A DNA stretch of 64,000 bases from assembly GCF_003369915.1 (NCBI RefSeq), contig NW_022881603.1:35957522-36021521 (forward strand). Reading direction: 5' to 3'. The notes below the pieces were generated by a model. That model had not been told where the DNA came from and made no database searches. It saw nothing but the letters and a program-made list of their open reading frames with translations. This DNA comes from Drosophila miranda. Lineage: Eukaryota > Arthropoda > Insecta > Diptera > Drosophilidae. Made by a program: the position numbers and the translations under genes. This document shows positions 1 to 10,644 of this stretch, one piece after another; the stretch's first letter is position 1; every line of letters starts with the position of its first letter.

Positions 1-1082
1 AGTATTGGTGAGCACCCGTTCGACTGTGGAGACCGCTCACATCAGGGTTGGCGACCAGAGACTATCGTCGAAACGAGCCATTCGGTATCTGGGCGTGATG
101 ATCGACACCAGGCTCAGTTTCCGTGAACACCTAAGCTACGTCCAGGAGAAAGCGGCAAACACGAGTCGGGCGCTGTTCCGAATACTGCTGAACACCCGTG
201 GCCCGAAGCAGGAGAGGAGGATTCTGCTGACCAGTGTAGTCCGCTCAGCCATGACCTACGCAGCAGACGTATGGGCGGATGGAATTAAAGTTGCCAGCTA
301 CGCTAGGGGCGTAAAAGCCACTCATCGCCTCTGCGCGCTCCGGATCTGCTGCGGCTTTCGGACCATATCCGACGACGCTGCCCTAGTCCTGTCGGGTGTC
401 CTTCCAATTGACCTTCTGGTGCTTGAGGAGAGGGCCGTGGCCGAAGCCATCCGGGCCGGCGCGGCAAGGAGAGACGCGCGCAAGCAGGCCCGTGAAGGAA
501 GCCTCAGTGCATGGCAAAGCCGCTGGGACGGCTCTGATAACGGACGGTGGACACACCGCCTGATTCCGGATGTCCGATATTGGATCGGCAGGCGACACGG
601 TGTGGTCAATTTCCATTCCACACAGCTTCTGAGCGGACACGCCTGCTTCAGCCATTACCTTTGGAGGTTCGGCCACGAGGACTCGCCGAACTGCTCGTGG
701 TGCGGCGACGCCACTGAAGACGCTGAGCACATCATTTTTCAATGTGGGCGCTTCTCACTTATTAGGGAGGAGTTGTGGCGAGCCGCCGGCGGGCAGCTCA
801 CGCCGAACAACCTGATCGTGGCGATTGTGGAAGACCCCATGGTATGGTCGGCCTGGAGCAACTTTGCAGCCGGCGCCATGAAGGAGCTGCGTAGGTGCGA
901 GCGCCGAAGGAACGAGAGTGGCTAGGAGGAACCATGGTCCCTGCGAAGCAATGCTTTGCGGCCGTCCCGCAGAGACCCGGAACTTCCTGCCGGTCTCTCC
1001 AACTCAATACAGCTCCCTGTCTAGCTTTAGTTAAGTCCCAGGCTTATAAAATTTAATAAAATTAAGAGTTAATACAGAAAAC
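1..1082 (+). mobile_element. 3' end of an R1-like non-LTR retrotransposon (LINE)
   Basis: Truncated by the window edge. The open frame 5-925 encodes the C-terminal part of a LINE ORF2: the post-catalytic reverse-transcriptase segment (IRYLGVMIDTRLSF) and, near the end, a C-x2-C-x8-H-x4-C zinc motif (CSWCGDATEDAEHIIFQC), as in R1/Jockey-type elements. The frame closes at 923-925 and is followed by about 155 bp of 3' UTR ending in an A-rich stretch, which abuts a Helitron. The catalytic FADD-type RT motif would lie upstream of the window. R1-clade assignment rests on general resemblance; another LINE clade is possible. The protein would copy element RNA at a nicked chromosomal target. Confidence 0.8.
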
Positions 1083-2178
1083 ACGAGGTGGAACGTTGTG
1101 AGTTGCTGCGGACACCGCAACTCTACAGTTATACCCGATACTAAGTCAGTATGGCTCTCTCCGGCAGACACCGCTAATATTGAACGACACGACAAAGAGT
1201 GCGTGCGAGAGAGACAGAAAATCAGTCTGAGCGTGACGTCGGGGGCTGCGTAGCCACTGCAAATTGATTTGTTCCTTTTGGCTACAAAAATGATCCGATC
1301 TGATCCAGATTCAGCAATCTGATAGATATGGTCATTATGATTCTGCGTTTTTAGTTTTCTCGAATGTGCAATATTGTGGATGCAACAGATTTTCGTCCTT
1401 TGTGGGAGCGGAAGGGGGTGGGGCGAAATTCTGAGATATACGTTTTGTAGTGAGATCTAACAGAAGTGCGGATACCAAATGTGGTTACTCTAGCCTTAAT
1501 AGTCTCTGAGATTTGTGGATGCCCCAGATTTTCGTCCTTAGCGGGGGCGGAAGGGGTGTGGCGAAATTTGGACACGAAACGGTCAAGGTCCGATATCACA
1601 GGAGTGTGGATACCAAATTTAGTTGCTCTGGCTCTTATAGGTTCTGAGATCCTTGATCTCATATTTTGCAATTGGCAAAACCGACTATGAAACCTGTGTG
1701 TTAGAGAGAGACGAGCGAGAAAGAATGAAATTGTTTTCTTGATTCTGGCTATAATAATTATACGATCTGGTTGAGATTTTACCCTCTAGAACATATAGTC
1801 ATTCTCTACGATTCTGCGTTTTTGGTTTTATCGTATCTTTAAAAATGTAGATGCCACAGATTTTCGTCCTTTGTGGGGGCGGAAGTGGGCGGGGCGAAGT
1901 TTTGAAATATTTTTGTAGCAGTGACATATCACAGAAGTCTGGATCCAAAACATCGTTGCTCTAGCTCTTATAGTCTTTGAGCACTAGGCGCTGAAGGGGA
2001 CGGACGGACGGACGGACGGACGGACAGACAGACAGGGCTCAATCGACTCGGCTATTGATGCTGATCAAGAATATATATACTTTATGGGGTCGGAAACGAT
2101 TCCTTCTGGACGTTACACACATCCACTTTTACCACAAATCTAATATACCCCAATACTCATTTTGAGTATCGGGTATAA
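1083..2178 (+). mobile_element. DINE-1-type non-autonomous Helitron, copy 1
   Basis: About 1.1 kb, nearly full length. Its left end has the inverted repeat GAGTTGC...GCAACTC (about 1099-1122). The middle has degenerate internal repeats around GATTTTCGTCCTTTG. A (GACG)n/(GACA)n microsatellite lies at about 2000-2034. The right end closes with the hairpin ATACCCCAATACTCATTTTGAGTATCGGGTAT. Right-end text and the GTCY microsatellite match the known DINE-1/INE-1 architecture of Drosophila Helitrons. There is no coding capacity; mobilisation would need a Rep/helicase from elsewhere. The 5' edge abuts the LINE tail. Confidence 0.85.
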
Positions 2179-3400
2179 AAAAAAAACAAAAAAAACACAG
2201 AACACGCACACACAAACACGAATATTTATACACACTCTCCCTCTCTCGTTCTGGGCATGCATTAGCATTTAATGTTTACCATTTTCAGCAAATTTGCAGG
2301 ATAATTTTGTCTGCTATGGGAACTTTATTAATTGTCAAACACCACACCACAGCACAACACTCCCTCACCCTCACCGTCGCTGTAAGCGAAACCCGCACCA
2401 ACACTAGCGCACTAACACACTATCACTGAAAACAAACACCCACACAACGATGAGCAACAGTTTGGACACACAGCACAGCCAAGAGCTGCGGTGCTCTGCA
2501 CTTCCGTATCCGGCTCCGGATGACGCTCACTCGAACTGTCCGCGCGGACGAAGCTGCAGCTACCGCTGTTCGAGCTAAACTGTGGCTCCCAAAGGCAACT
2601 TGGCAGCTCGCCGCCAGTTCTCTTCTGTTCTGGTGGCTCCCGAGCTCCCGAGCTGGCGGAAAGCGAAAGCTCAGTGAAAGTGAAAGCTCTGCTGGCCTTC
2701 GACTCGCCCTGTGAGATAGGCAGACAGGGAGTCGAAGCCAGCCGCCATATGCAACAGAGTTCAGATGAAATATACTCGCATTTGACAGAAGTTTCTACGA
2801 TATCTAAGATTGGGAGCCTTGGAGTGTGAAAAAGTAATATAATTTGTGACGGCACTACGGCCGGGGTATGCTCGCCGCGCCGGAGCTCACAGAAATTCGT
2901 TTGATCTCTGGCTATGGTAGCTGAAAGAATGTCTCGTGGTTTAAGAATAAGGCGTGCTCTTAATGGGATCGTATCTTCCTTCTGGGTCTTACTTCGGGGT
3001 CGTCCTTCGGGGTCGTCTGCGCACCACACGTGGCTGATAGCTGCGCGCTGGTCCAGGCGGTCGTCCGTTCGGCGTTGGTCTAAGTGCGCTCCGAGTAGAA
3101 GATTCGCAGCGCAGCGCACGCATTTAAGCGAAAGGCGTCACGTTTACCTTGACCCAAGAGAGTAGCGTAGCGTAGGGAGAGCATAGATGACCAAAATTTC
3201 GCTCAATTGGGCGAAAGATCATCCGATTATGTAGTTAAAGTTCCTAAGATCATCCGATTATGCAGTTAAAGTTTCCAAATATCATCCGATCTTCGAGCTT
3301 TTGGTTCGGTACCGCTTAGCTGAACTTGCAGAAGTTGGGCTGGAGTTATTGACTGAGAATCGATTGATTAAAGCGGACGTGTTTACTCGGGAACAAATAA

Positions 3401-3441
<41 letters not shown>

Positions 3442-4771
3442 GCCAACGAACAGTTCTGGCATCTACGCCATACCTCTTGAGTTGAGTTTCAATTAAGACC
3501 GAGAATCAGGAGATTTACCCAGGAAAGCAGTCTCCAATGAAAGTGTAGTCCGCAGACCGACGTCGAATCGGATCGGCAACCTGAAGTCAAGCTAATGTAC
3601 CCCATCGTCAACTGATTTAGCTGCGCCAGCGACACCCAATAATGAACTCGAATTGATTGCATTGTTGTTGGATTCTTCCGGAGGCGCAGTCCTACTCAGC
3701 CTGGCTGACATGTCTCTCGACCACGTCAATAGAGGATCGTAGTTACTCGTTGATGTAACACACGCCCCTTTTTCCTCTAGATTTCATGTGCCAGGCTAAA
3801 ACCATTCTCTTTCGTCACACGATGTTTACAGTTTTATAGTTAGTTATGTAACACAGCCAACATAATGGTTTTAATGGGTATGAGAGCAACATTAATTTTT
3901 CTTGAGATTACAAAGCAGTACACTCTAGTACGCTCACGTGCATATATACTCGTATTAAATATCTTTTCTTTTCCTTAGAAGTATACACCAACGTCATCAT
4001 TGAGCTCAAAGATCAAGGAATAAACGGTACTAGCCTACCAAAAGCGCTGTGAGTTTGTAAATAAGAACAAGTACATATATGCACTGAGCTGGGAAGTAAC
4101 CTGCGTGTTACATATATTTTTCTATTGATATCACCTTTATATATCCGTAACCATAATGTATTGGTACCTCTCAGCCCTTTAGAATCTGTTACCCATATAT
4201 GATGGTCATTTTTAAATCTTTATTTTTCCTAATATTTCTTCTCAATTCTTTACTAATATATTAAGCTATCGAGACACAGCAAAAAAAAAAATGAATTTAA
4301 TTATAAGTTAAGAAAACCCCCTCCAAGAATTTAATTATATGATTAGGGATTTATTGAAATACATATATAATGATATTGATTTTGAAGTACAATCATAATA
4401 TGTTCTAAATTCAGGAGTCCGTCCTCAGAAAGGCATGATCGAAGTGGTGGGATGATAACTGTTTAAAGTTATTAAAGGGTCTATACGGTCAGATTACCTG
4501 TATAGCATAGGTTGGGAGGGTAGAGAAGATAGAGATTCTCACTAACACCGGAGTTTCTCATCATTTGAGTAGAGTAATTGATAAGTATGTCCACACTTTC
4601 CACAACCAACTTGTTAGTCCCATAACCAATTCCTTGCTCCGGTTAAACCTGGATTCTGTTGTTAGTTTTATGTTTGGTTCTTCTTTTTTTTTAATTTTTA
4701 AATGTGCACCTAAAACAGTATGCGAGTGTGTGTCAGTATGTGATAGGAGAGAGTAGAACGAACCCCGACAA
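2179..4771. other. Unassigned region, possibly decayed LTR sequence
   Basis: I recognise no gene here. An (AT)n microsatellite lies at about 3408-3438, preceded by AATAAATAAATA. Near 3225-3285 the phrase AAGATCATCCGATTAT occurs twice with variation. Some of the right part must be the 5' LTR of the Osvaldo-like element that follows, but its left end cannot be set because the 3' LTR is almost entirely deleted. An open frame on the minus strand (2412-3119) has no recognisable motif and I do not call it a gene. Confidence 0.4.
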
Positions 4772-4867
4772 TCCGGCGAGCTTAGTCAGAGCATAGCTAG
4801 AGGTGCACACGAAATCTCTTCATACTAGTATGGGTAAACGACAGCTATCCCACACCTGCACGCTACA
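4772..4867 (+). repeat. 3' portion of the 5' LTR of element A
   Basis: These 96 bp recur exactly at 10061-10156. The LTR ends in CTACA, four bases before the primer-binding site. The complete LTR extends left by an unknown length; related elements have LTRs of 1-2 kb. Confidence 0.8.
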
Positions 4868-4871
4868 TAAT

Positions 4872-4889
4872 TGGCGCCCAACGTGGGGC
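4872..4889 (+). other. Primer-binding site for tRNA-Lys(CUU)
   Basis: TGGCGCCCAACGTGGGGC is complementary to the 3' end of Drosophila tRNA-Lys(CUU) including CCA, as recalled from knowledge of the tRNA. After one mismatch the match continues with CGAA. This site would prime minus-strand DNA synthesis. Confidence 0.8.
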
Positions 4890-6850
4890 CCGAAGGGACA
4901 TGATCTCTCGTAAAGTTGGTACTTAACTTTAGTACCAGAGGCATGTCATTCTGGGGCTAGGCTCCACCATAGCTCTATATTCCATCCAAAACAATAATTC
5001 TCTGGTAATGCCATACTGATAGATCGGGTGGTAGGGTGGGAGTACGACAGCTGCTGCCTACGGAATCTACGACTATTTTTCATGGTTGGAAAAGTCGACC
5101 TATGTATAATCTGTTGTCTCTTACTCCGGATGGACTAGCTTATATAGGTAGTTACAATATGCTAATATCACGATATAGGACTCCACCAACGAGATAACTA
5201 AAGATGTTGACTTAGGGAACTGCGGGAGTTATTCAAAAGACGGATACCCCGACTCAAAGTTATATTCATTAAATTATCTCGAGCTTGGCTGTAGAGATTC
5301 CCTTATCAAATTCTAGTTTGTGTCAGGAAAAAGTCACAGATTTTAGGAATCACGATCGTCTATTTATGATAAGTAGAGACTGTCCATTATCCGGACTTAT
5401 ACCTTCGAAACTGGTAATAGAACTGGCCAACATACACAACTTAATTACTCAACTATTCAAATCGAAACGTACAGTTAGTAGTAGACCACCTAGATCATGC
5501 CTGGAGAGGGCGAACATATTAATTATTTACCGACGGAAATAAGAAAAATTGAATATTCATTAACTCATATTTGCATATTAGTTTCATAATTTTATTTTCA
5601 TTGTTATTATTTTTTTTTATTTATTATTATTAAGAAATTCATACAAATCATGGCGGTCCACCGTAGTAATGAAAATTTAGCTTCGGCATTGATCAACCAA
5701 GACTCGTTTTGCATTATTTTCCAGGGAAATTTGCGGCAAGACCAGCTGATAGCTACCACGCCTTGTCACCACCGATTTCATAATACGTGCGTATGCGAAC
5801 ATTTGAAAAGCGAAAAGTCTTGTCCAGTGTGCAAGGCGGAATGCGAACCTGGTAGGCTCCGTTACGAAAATAATACTCTAGCAGCAGAATTACACCTAAG
5901 TTCAGGCTCCACACCACCTAATGTTCAGGGAAACGAAGCCAATGGGACGGTACAACTAGATCCAACCTTATTACGTAAAAAAGGGAGAACAAACAGCAGA
6001 GGTCGAGGCCGAGGAGCAACCCCTAAAAGAGGAATGCAAACAAGGTATCAAGCTAGTTTAGATCAATATTTATCCGAGAGTCGACAGTCGGTTAGTAGCA
6101 ACGGAAATAGGTCACCTTGTAACGCTCAACCTGAAAACCTTACGAATTACATCCATTCGGTCATGCAAAACCAGGAGAAATCTATGATGGAAAACCTTAG
6201 TTCGTTCATAAAAGCTTCCATCGAACAAGCTATACAGGCCCAGTTTTCCAATATGAATTTAGCCACAGCCGCTACTACGGGTAACGGAGGTCCCTCAGAG
6301 TCACACAGTAATGTTAGACCAGAGGTAGACAATGATAGTTACAAGGTTAGAGGCGATTCCCAAGGAAGAACTCCTAGGAGTGGTCAAACAGCCGGAAATG
6401 TAGCACCGGCAAAGGCGGCAAATATCCTACTAAGCTGGCGTCTTAAATTTGATGGTTCTCGAGACGCAATGCACGTAGAAGAATTTCTATATCGCGTTCG
6501 TGCCCTTACGGGACAGACTCTGGGGAATGATGATCAGTTACTTTGCGACAATCTGCATCTGCTTTTCACAGGCAAGGCCAGCGATTGGTTCTGGGATTTT
6601 CATCGAAGAAACCACCAATACTCCTGGCCGTCGTTCTGTACAGCGTTTAGACAAAGATTCGACGATCAGAAAGATGATTTGGGAAATGATACGGAAACGT
6701 CAACAGAAGGACAACGAATCCGTCGAAGATTTTCAGTCAGCCATTGAAAAGTTAGTGGCACGACTTTCACATGAGATAAGCGAACTCAAGCTGATCGATA
6801 TTCTTAAGCGGAATGCGAAAAGTGCTCTGCGATATGAGCTGTTGCATTTA

Positions 6851-7993
6851 AAACGAGGGGGAACGTTGTGAGTTGCTGCGGAGACCGCAACTCTACATTT
6901 ATACCCGAGACTTAGTCAGTAAGGCTCTCCTCCGGCAGACGCCGCTAATATTGAACGACACGACAAAGAGTGCGTGTGAGAGAGACAGAAAATCAGTCTG
7001 AGCGTGACGTCGGGCGCTGCGTAGCCAGTGCAAATTGATTTGTTCCTTTTGGCTATAAAAATTATCTGATCTGATCCAGATTCAGCAACCTGATAGATAT
7101 GGTCATTATCTATGATTCTGCGTTTTTAATTTTCTCGTATCTCCAAAATTGTGGATGCCACAGATTTTCGTTTTTTGGGTGGCGGAAGGGGGTGGGGCGA
7201 AATTAAGAGATATACGTTTTATAGTGAAATCTAACAGGAGTGCGGATACCAAATTTGGTTACTCTAGCCTTAATAGTCTCTGAGATTTGTGAATATCCCC
7301 AGATTTTCGTCCTTTGCGGGGGCGGAAGGGGGTGTGGCGAAATTTTGAAACAAACTCGTCTCGGTCCGATATCTTAGGAGTGTGGATACCAAATTTGGTT
7401 GCTCTAGATTTTATAGTCTCTGAGATCTAGGCGCTAATGTTTTACTCCAAGCAAAGCCGCCTATGCTACGTGTGTGTTAGAGAGAGACAGGGCGAGAAAA
7501 AATGAAATTGTTTTCTTGATGCTGGCTATAATAATAATACGATCCAATTCAGATTCTGCAGTCTAAAAGATATAGTCATTCTCTACGATTCTGCGTTTTT
7601 GGTTTTCTCATATTTTTAAAATTGTGGATGCCACAGATTTTCGTCCTTTGTGGGGGCGGAAGTGGGCGGGGCGAAGTTTTGAAATATTTTTGTAGCAGTG
7701 ACATATCACAGAAGTCTGGATCCAAAACATCGTTGCTCTAGCTCTTATAGTCTTTGAGCACTAGGCGCTAATAGGGACGGACAGACGGACAGACGGACGG
7801 ACGGACGAACGGACGGACGGACGGACGGACAGACGGACAGACAGAAAGGGCTCAATCGACTCGGCTATTGATGCTGATCAAGAATATATATACTTTATGG
7901 GGTCGGAAACGATTCCTTCTGGACGTTACACACATCCATTTTCACCACAAATCTAATATACCCCAATACTCATTTTGAGTATCGGGTATAAAA
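6851..7993 (+). mobile_element. DINE-1-type Helitron, copy 2, inside gag of element A
   Basis: About 1.14 kb, full length, from the ACGAGGGGGAACG left end to the GAGTATCGGGTATAA hairpin end. The GACG/GACA microsatellite lies at about 7776-7844. The gag frame on both sides is the same and the coding text flows across the insertion with no target-site duplication, as expected for Helitrons, which insert between A and T. This gives a precise empty-site reconstruction and dates the Helitron after element A. Confidence 0.9.
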
Positions 7994-8292
7994 ATACAGA
8001 ATAGAAGTGAGTTGAGGGAGGAAGTTAAAAAGCATGAACACTTCTGTAAAGATGCTGGCAACTTTCTACAGAGAAACCGGGTAATTAGACCCCACGTATC
8101 AGAAATTCAGAGTGAGGAAGAAGAACTCGAAGAAGAGAGTATCTCCGAACTACGCCGCAAGCGGTTTGTTTGCTGGAATTGCGACAAAACAGGCCATCGG
8201 TTTGAAGATTGCGTAGCAGAACGCCGAGTCTTCTGTTATGGCTGCGGGGCGAAAAATACTTTTAAGCCAAAGTGCGAAAAATGTAACCCATC

Positions 8293-8340
8293 GGAAAACC
8301 GAAAGCGGGATGCGCAAGCCAACACCATTCTGGCGCATCC
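8293..8340 (+). promoter_or_regulatory. Candidate gag-pol -1 frameshift region of element A
   Basis: The last codons of gag contain G GAA AAC (8293-8299), which resembles a worn slippery heptamer. After an 8-nt spacer comes a perfect 8-bp stem, GGATGCGC (8308-8315) with GCGCATCC (8333-8340), enclosing a 17-nt loop. The -1 frame is open from here into the protease frame. Position and architecture match the better-preserved site of element B, though the stem sequence differs. Confidence 0.5.
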
Positions 8341-10060
8341 GACAATGATGACAGAATGAAAGAGCAAACTTTCCAAGAAAACACCTCCAACCCGGATTGT
8401 CCAAAAATTCGATCTAATAGGTCCCTGGTAGAGGCACAAACCCAGACGGAGGGGATAGATATAGATGGTGAAAGTTCCCAATCAGATAAGCAAGGATTAA
8501 AGTATCAACCAAAACGTTCGACCATACGATTAAGGCAATTCTGGACCAAGGTAAAGAAGGTGCGAAAGAGACTTGTCTCGTCGGTCCTTTTGAGCTCTGA
8601 TAACAGATTATTTATAGAACTAAGCATAGAAGAACAAAACTTCATGGCCTTGCTAGATTCGGGGGAGACGATAAGCTGTCTTGGAAGTGAAGCCGCTAAA
8701 TCGTTCGCGCAACACGCCAAGGCAAAGAAATGCTCCGGAAATATTCGAACGGCCAATAATGAATCTTGTAAAGTCGTAGCGAAAATTACAGTTCCCATTT
8801 TCGCGATCATACTAAGGAGATAGAATTCTTTATAATACCAGCCTTGAAACAAAATGTGTATTTAGGAATTGATTTCTGGACAGAATTCGGTCTGGTAGCA
8901 AGACTTTTAACGGATAGATCTGTGGTACAAGAATTAGACGTAGGAAATGAAACAAAGGCTTCACCGCCAGTACATGATCTAAGCAAAGACCAAAAGGTTA
9001 GACTAGAATCCGTGATTCATTCGTTTCCTTCGTTTGAAAGGGAAGGATTAGGACGTACGAAAGCTATCCAACACACGATCGAAATGGTACCCGATAGACC
9101 AGTTAATCAACGCCATTGGCCGATTTCACCCGCGAAGGAAAAGTTAATGTTTGACGAAGTGGAGAAAATGCTGGCCTTAGACGTGATCGAGGAATCGAAT
9201 AGTTCCTGGAGTAGCAATTGCGTTTTAGTTAAGAAAGGTACGAAAAACCGATTATATTTAGATTCCCGAGAAATTAATAAGAACACTCGCAAAGATGCCT
9301 ACCCTTTACCACACATTGATGGCATTCTTAGTAGATTACCACCAGCCAAATACATAACGGGACTTGACATGAAACACGCATACTGGCAGATTCCTTTGGA
9401 AGAAAAATCTCGGCACTATACAGCTTTTACCATTCCCAATAGGCCGCTTTACCAGTATAAGGTAATGCCGTTTGGCCTAACTAATGCCGCTCAGACGTTG
9501 TGCCGACTTATGGATCAGGTGATACCTGCACACCTCAGGAATCGGGTTTTTGTCTATTTGGACGATTTACTGGTGCTCTCAGATGACTTCGATTCACACT
9601 TGGTGCTGTTACAAGAGGTAGCGATTAATATAGCCAAGTCAAACTTTTGTATACGGGAGATTAAATATCTGGGGTTCATAATAGGTTATGGTCAGTTAAT
9701 CGGATAATTCAGATCCGGGGAAAATAAAATCCATAATGGAGTTCCCGATCCCAAAAACCGTGAAACAGATAAGGAGATTTCTAGGACTTTCTGGATGGTA
9801 CAGACGCTTTGTCGATAACTATGCCACCGTCAGCTACCCCTTAACGGAACTACTAAAAAAAGCATCAACCACTTAAGTGGAACGCATCAGCCGAAGAAGC
9901 TTTCAATAAACTCAAATCCTGCTTAACATCTGCTCCAAGCCTAGTCACCCCCGATTTTAAGAAACCCTTTTTGTTAATATGTGACGCAGCCACTTTTGGT
10001 TTGGGCTGCGTACTAGCTCAATTAAACGAGGAAGGGATAGACTTACCTATAGCTTTTATG
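8341..10060 (+). pseudogene. pol of element A: protease, reverse transcriptase, start of RNase H
   Basis: In the -1 frame relative to gag. The protease shows ALLDSGE. A frameshift near 8800 leads into the RT frame 8844-9707, which has LPLHIDG-type palm text and the catalytic YLDD motif (VFVYLDDLLVLS). Further frameshifts lie near 9700 and 9870. RT connection text (RRFLGLSGWYRRF) and the RNase H start (LLICDAATFGLGCVLA) follow, and coding ends abruptly at 10060 where the text jumps into LTR. Integrase is absent. The remnant cannot support transposition. Confidence 0.85.
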
Positions 10061-10156
10061 TCCGGCGAGCTTAGTCAGAGCATAGCTAGAGGTGCACACG
10101 AAATCTCTTCATACTAGTATGGGTAAACGACAGCTATCCCACACCTGCACGCTACA
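10061..10156 (+). repeat. Remnant of the 3' LTR of element A
   Basis: Looks identical to 4772-4867. It is joined directly to RNase H coding text, so one deletion removed integrase and the first part of this LTR. The right flank begins TGTT, where a TSD would be expected. Confidence 0.8.
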
Positions 10157-10362
10157 TGTTCCAGTGGTTAAGTTGGTTTTTGTGGCGCCGGCTGATAGGA
10201 TAGTAGATTAATAGATGATTATTTACTGTTCTAATGGCTACCTTCGTTACCGGAAAGTACAGAGTTCAGAGTTAGCCTGAGATACCAGGATATCGTATGG
10301 CAGGATAATGTCTTGCTCTGAAGATATAGTCATAGAATCTCTTTATAGATCAATAAATATTA

Positions 10363-10368
10363 TTTATT
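10363..10368 (-). terminator. Candidate polyadenylation signal of Pepck1
   Basis: AATAAA on the minus strand, about 280 nt past the Pepck1 stop codon. It sits in the imperfect palindrome CAATAAATATTATTTATTG, so the opposite strand also reads AATAAA. Confidence 0.4.
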
Positions 10369-10644
10369 GGAATGGGATATATATCTTTTTGTTTTATTTT
10401 TGTAGTTTTTGTTTGGTTTGCTTTTAAAATATCATCTTAGAGTATAAACTTAGCACTTGCTTATGAAATAAATAGTCTGGAAGTCTTCGGCTTACATTCT
10501 AGAGAAACGACTGGTAGGGGAAGTGTGGGACAGTATATGTCTGTCTATATATGGAGATGAGACAGGATGTGTGATCAGGTGTGAAACGCGGGTAAAGATG
10601 CGGTTAATTCTCATGATGGTTGGGCCCTCTCCTCATCAGCTGAC

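Larger units (their letters stand above)
5650..8359 (+). pseudogene. gag of element A, N-terminal RING-like domain, split by a Helitron
   Basis: The start at 5650 opens a frame with a RING-H2 spacing at residues 21-61: C21, then C39-x-H41-x2-H44-x2-C47, then C58-P-V-C61. The second expected cysteine is Phe24 (TTC, one base from TGC), so the domain is probably inactive. A basic RGRGR stretch follows, then a capsid-like region (WRLKFDGSRDAMHVEEFLYR). A frameshift near 6660 moves the frame. Helitron 2 interrupts the coding text between about 6851 and 7993. Gag resumes near 7996 and ends with a zinc knuckle CWNCDKTGHRFEDC and a second cluster CYGCG...CEKC, stopping at 8359. The same domain order is seen in element B at 48 kb. 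Confidence 0.8.
4772..10156 (+). mobile_element. Decayed Osvaldo/Ulysses-like LTR retrotransposon with RING-Gag (element A)
   Basis: The minimal extent is bounded by two copies of one 96-bp LTR end. The copies at 4772-4867 and 10061-10156 look identical. Between them lie a tRNA-Lys primer-binding site, gag, protease, reverse transcriptase and the start of RNase H. The order Gag-PR-RT-RH is Ty3/gypsy type, and the tRNA-Lys(CUU) primer is as I recall for Osvaldo/Ulysses. The body is broken by several frameshifts, by a Helitron inside gag, and by a deletion that removes the rest of RNase H, all of integrase and nearly the whole 3' LTR. The true 5' LTR start lies left of 4772 and is not defined. 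A 4-bp TSD cannot be tested. Confidence 0.8.

Noticed and set aside
2412..3119. 235-codon open frame on the minus strand
   Set aside because: No domain, no splice or promoter context, and low-complexity cysteine/serine text; probably chance, perhaps within old LTR sequence.
7776..7844. GACG/GACA arrays as possible CRISPR-like or independent satellite repeats
   Set aside because: They are the known internal microsatellite of DINE-1 Helitrons and occur at the same place in each full copy; CRISPR is not expected in a fly genome.
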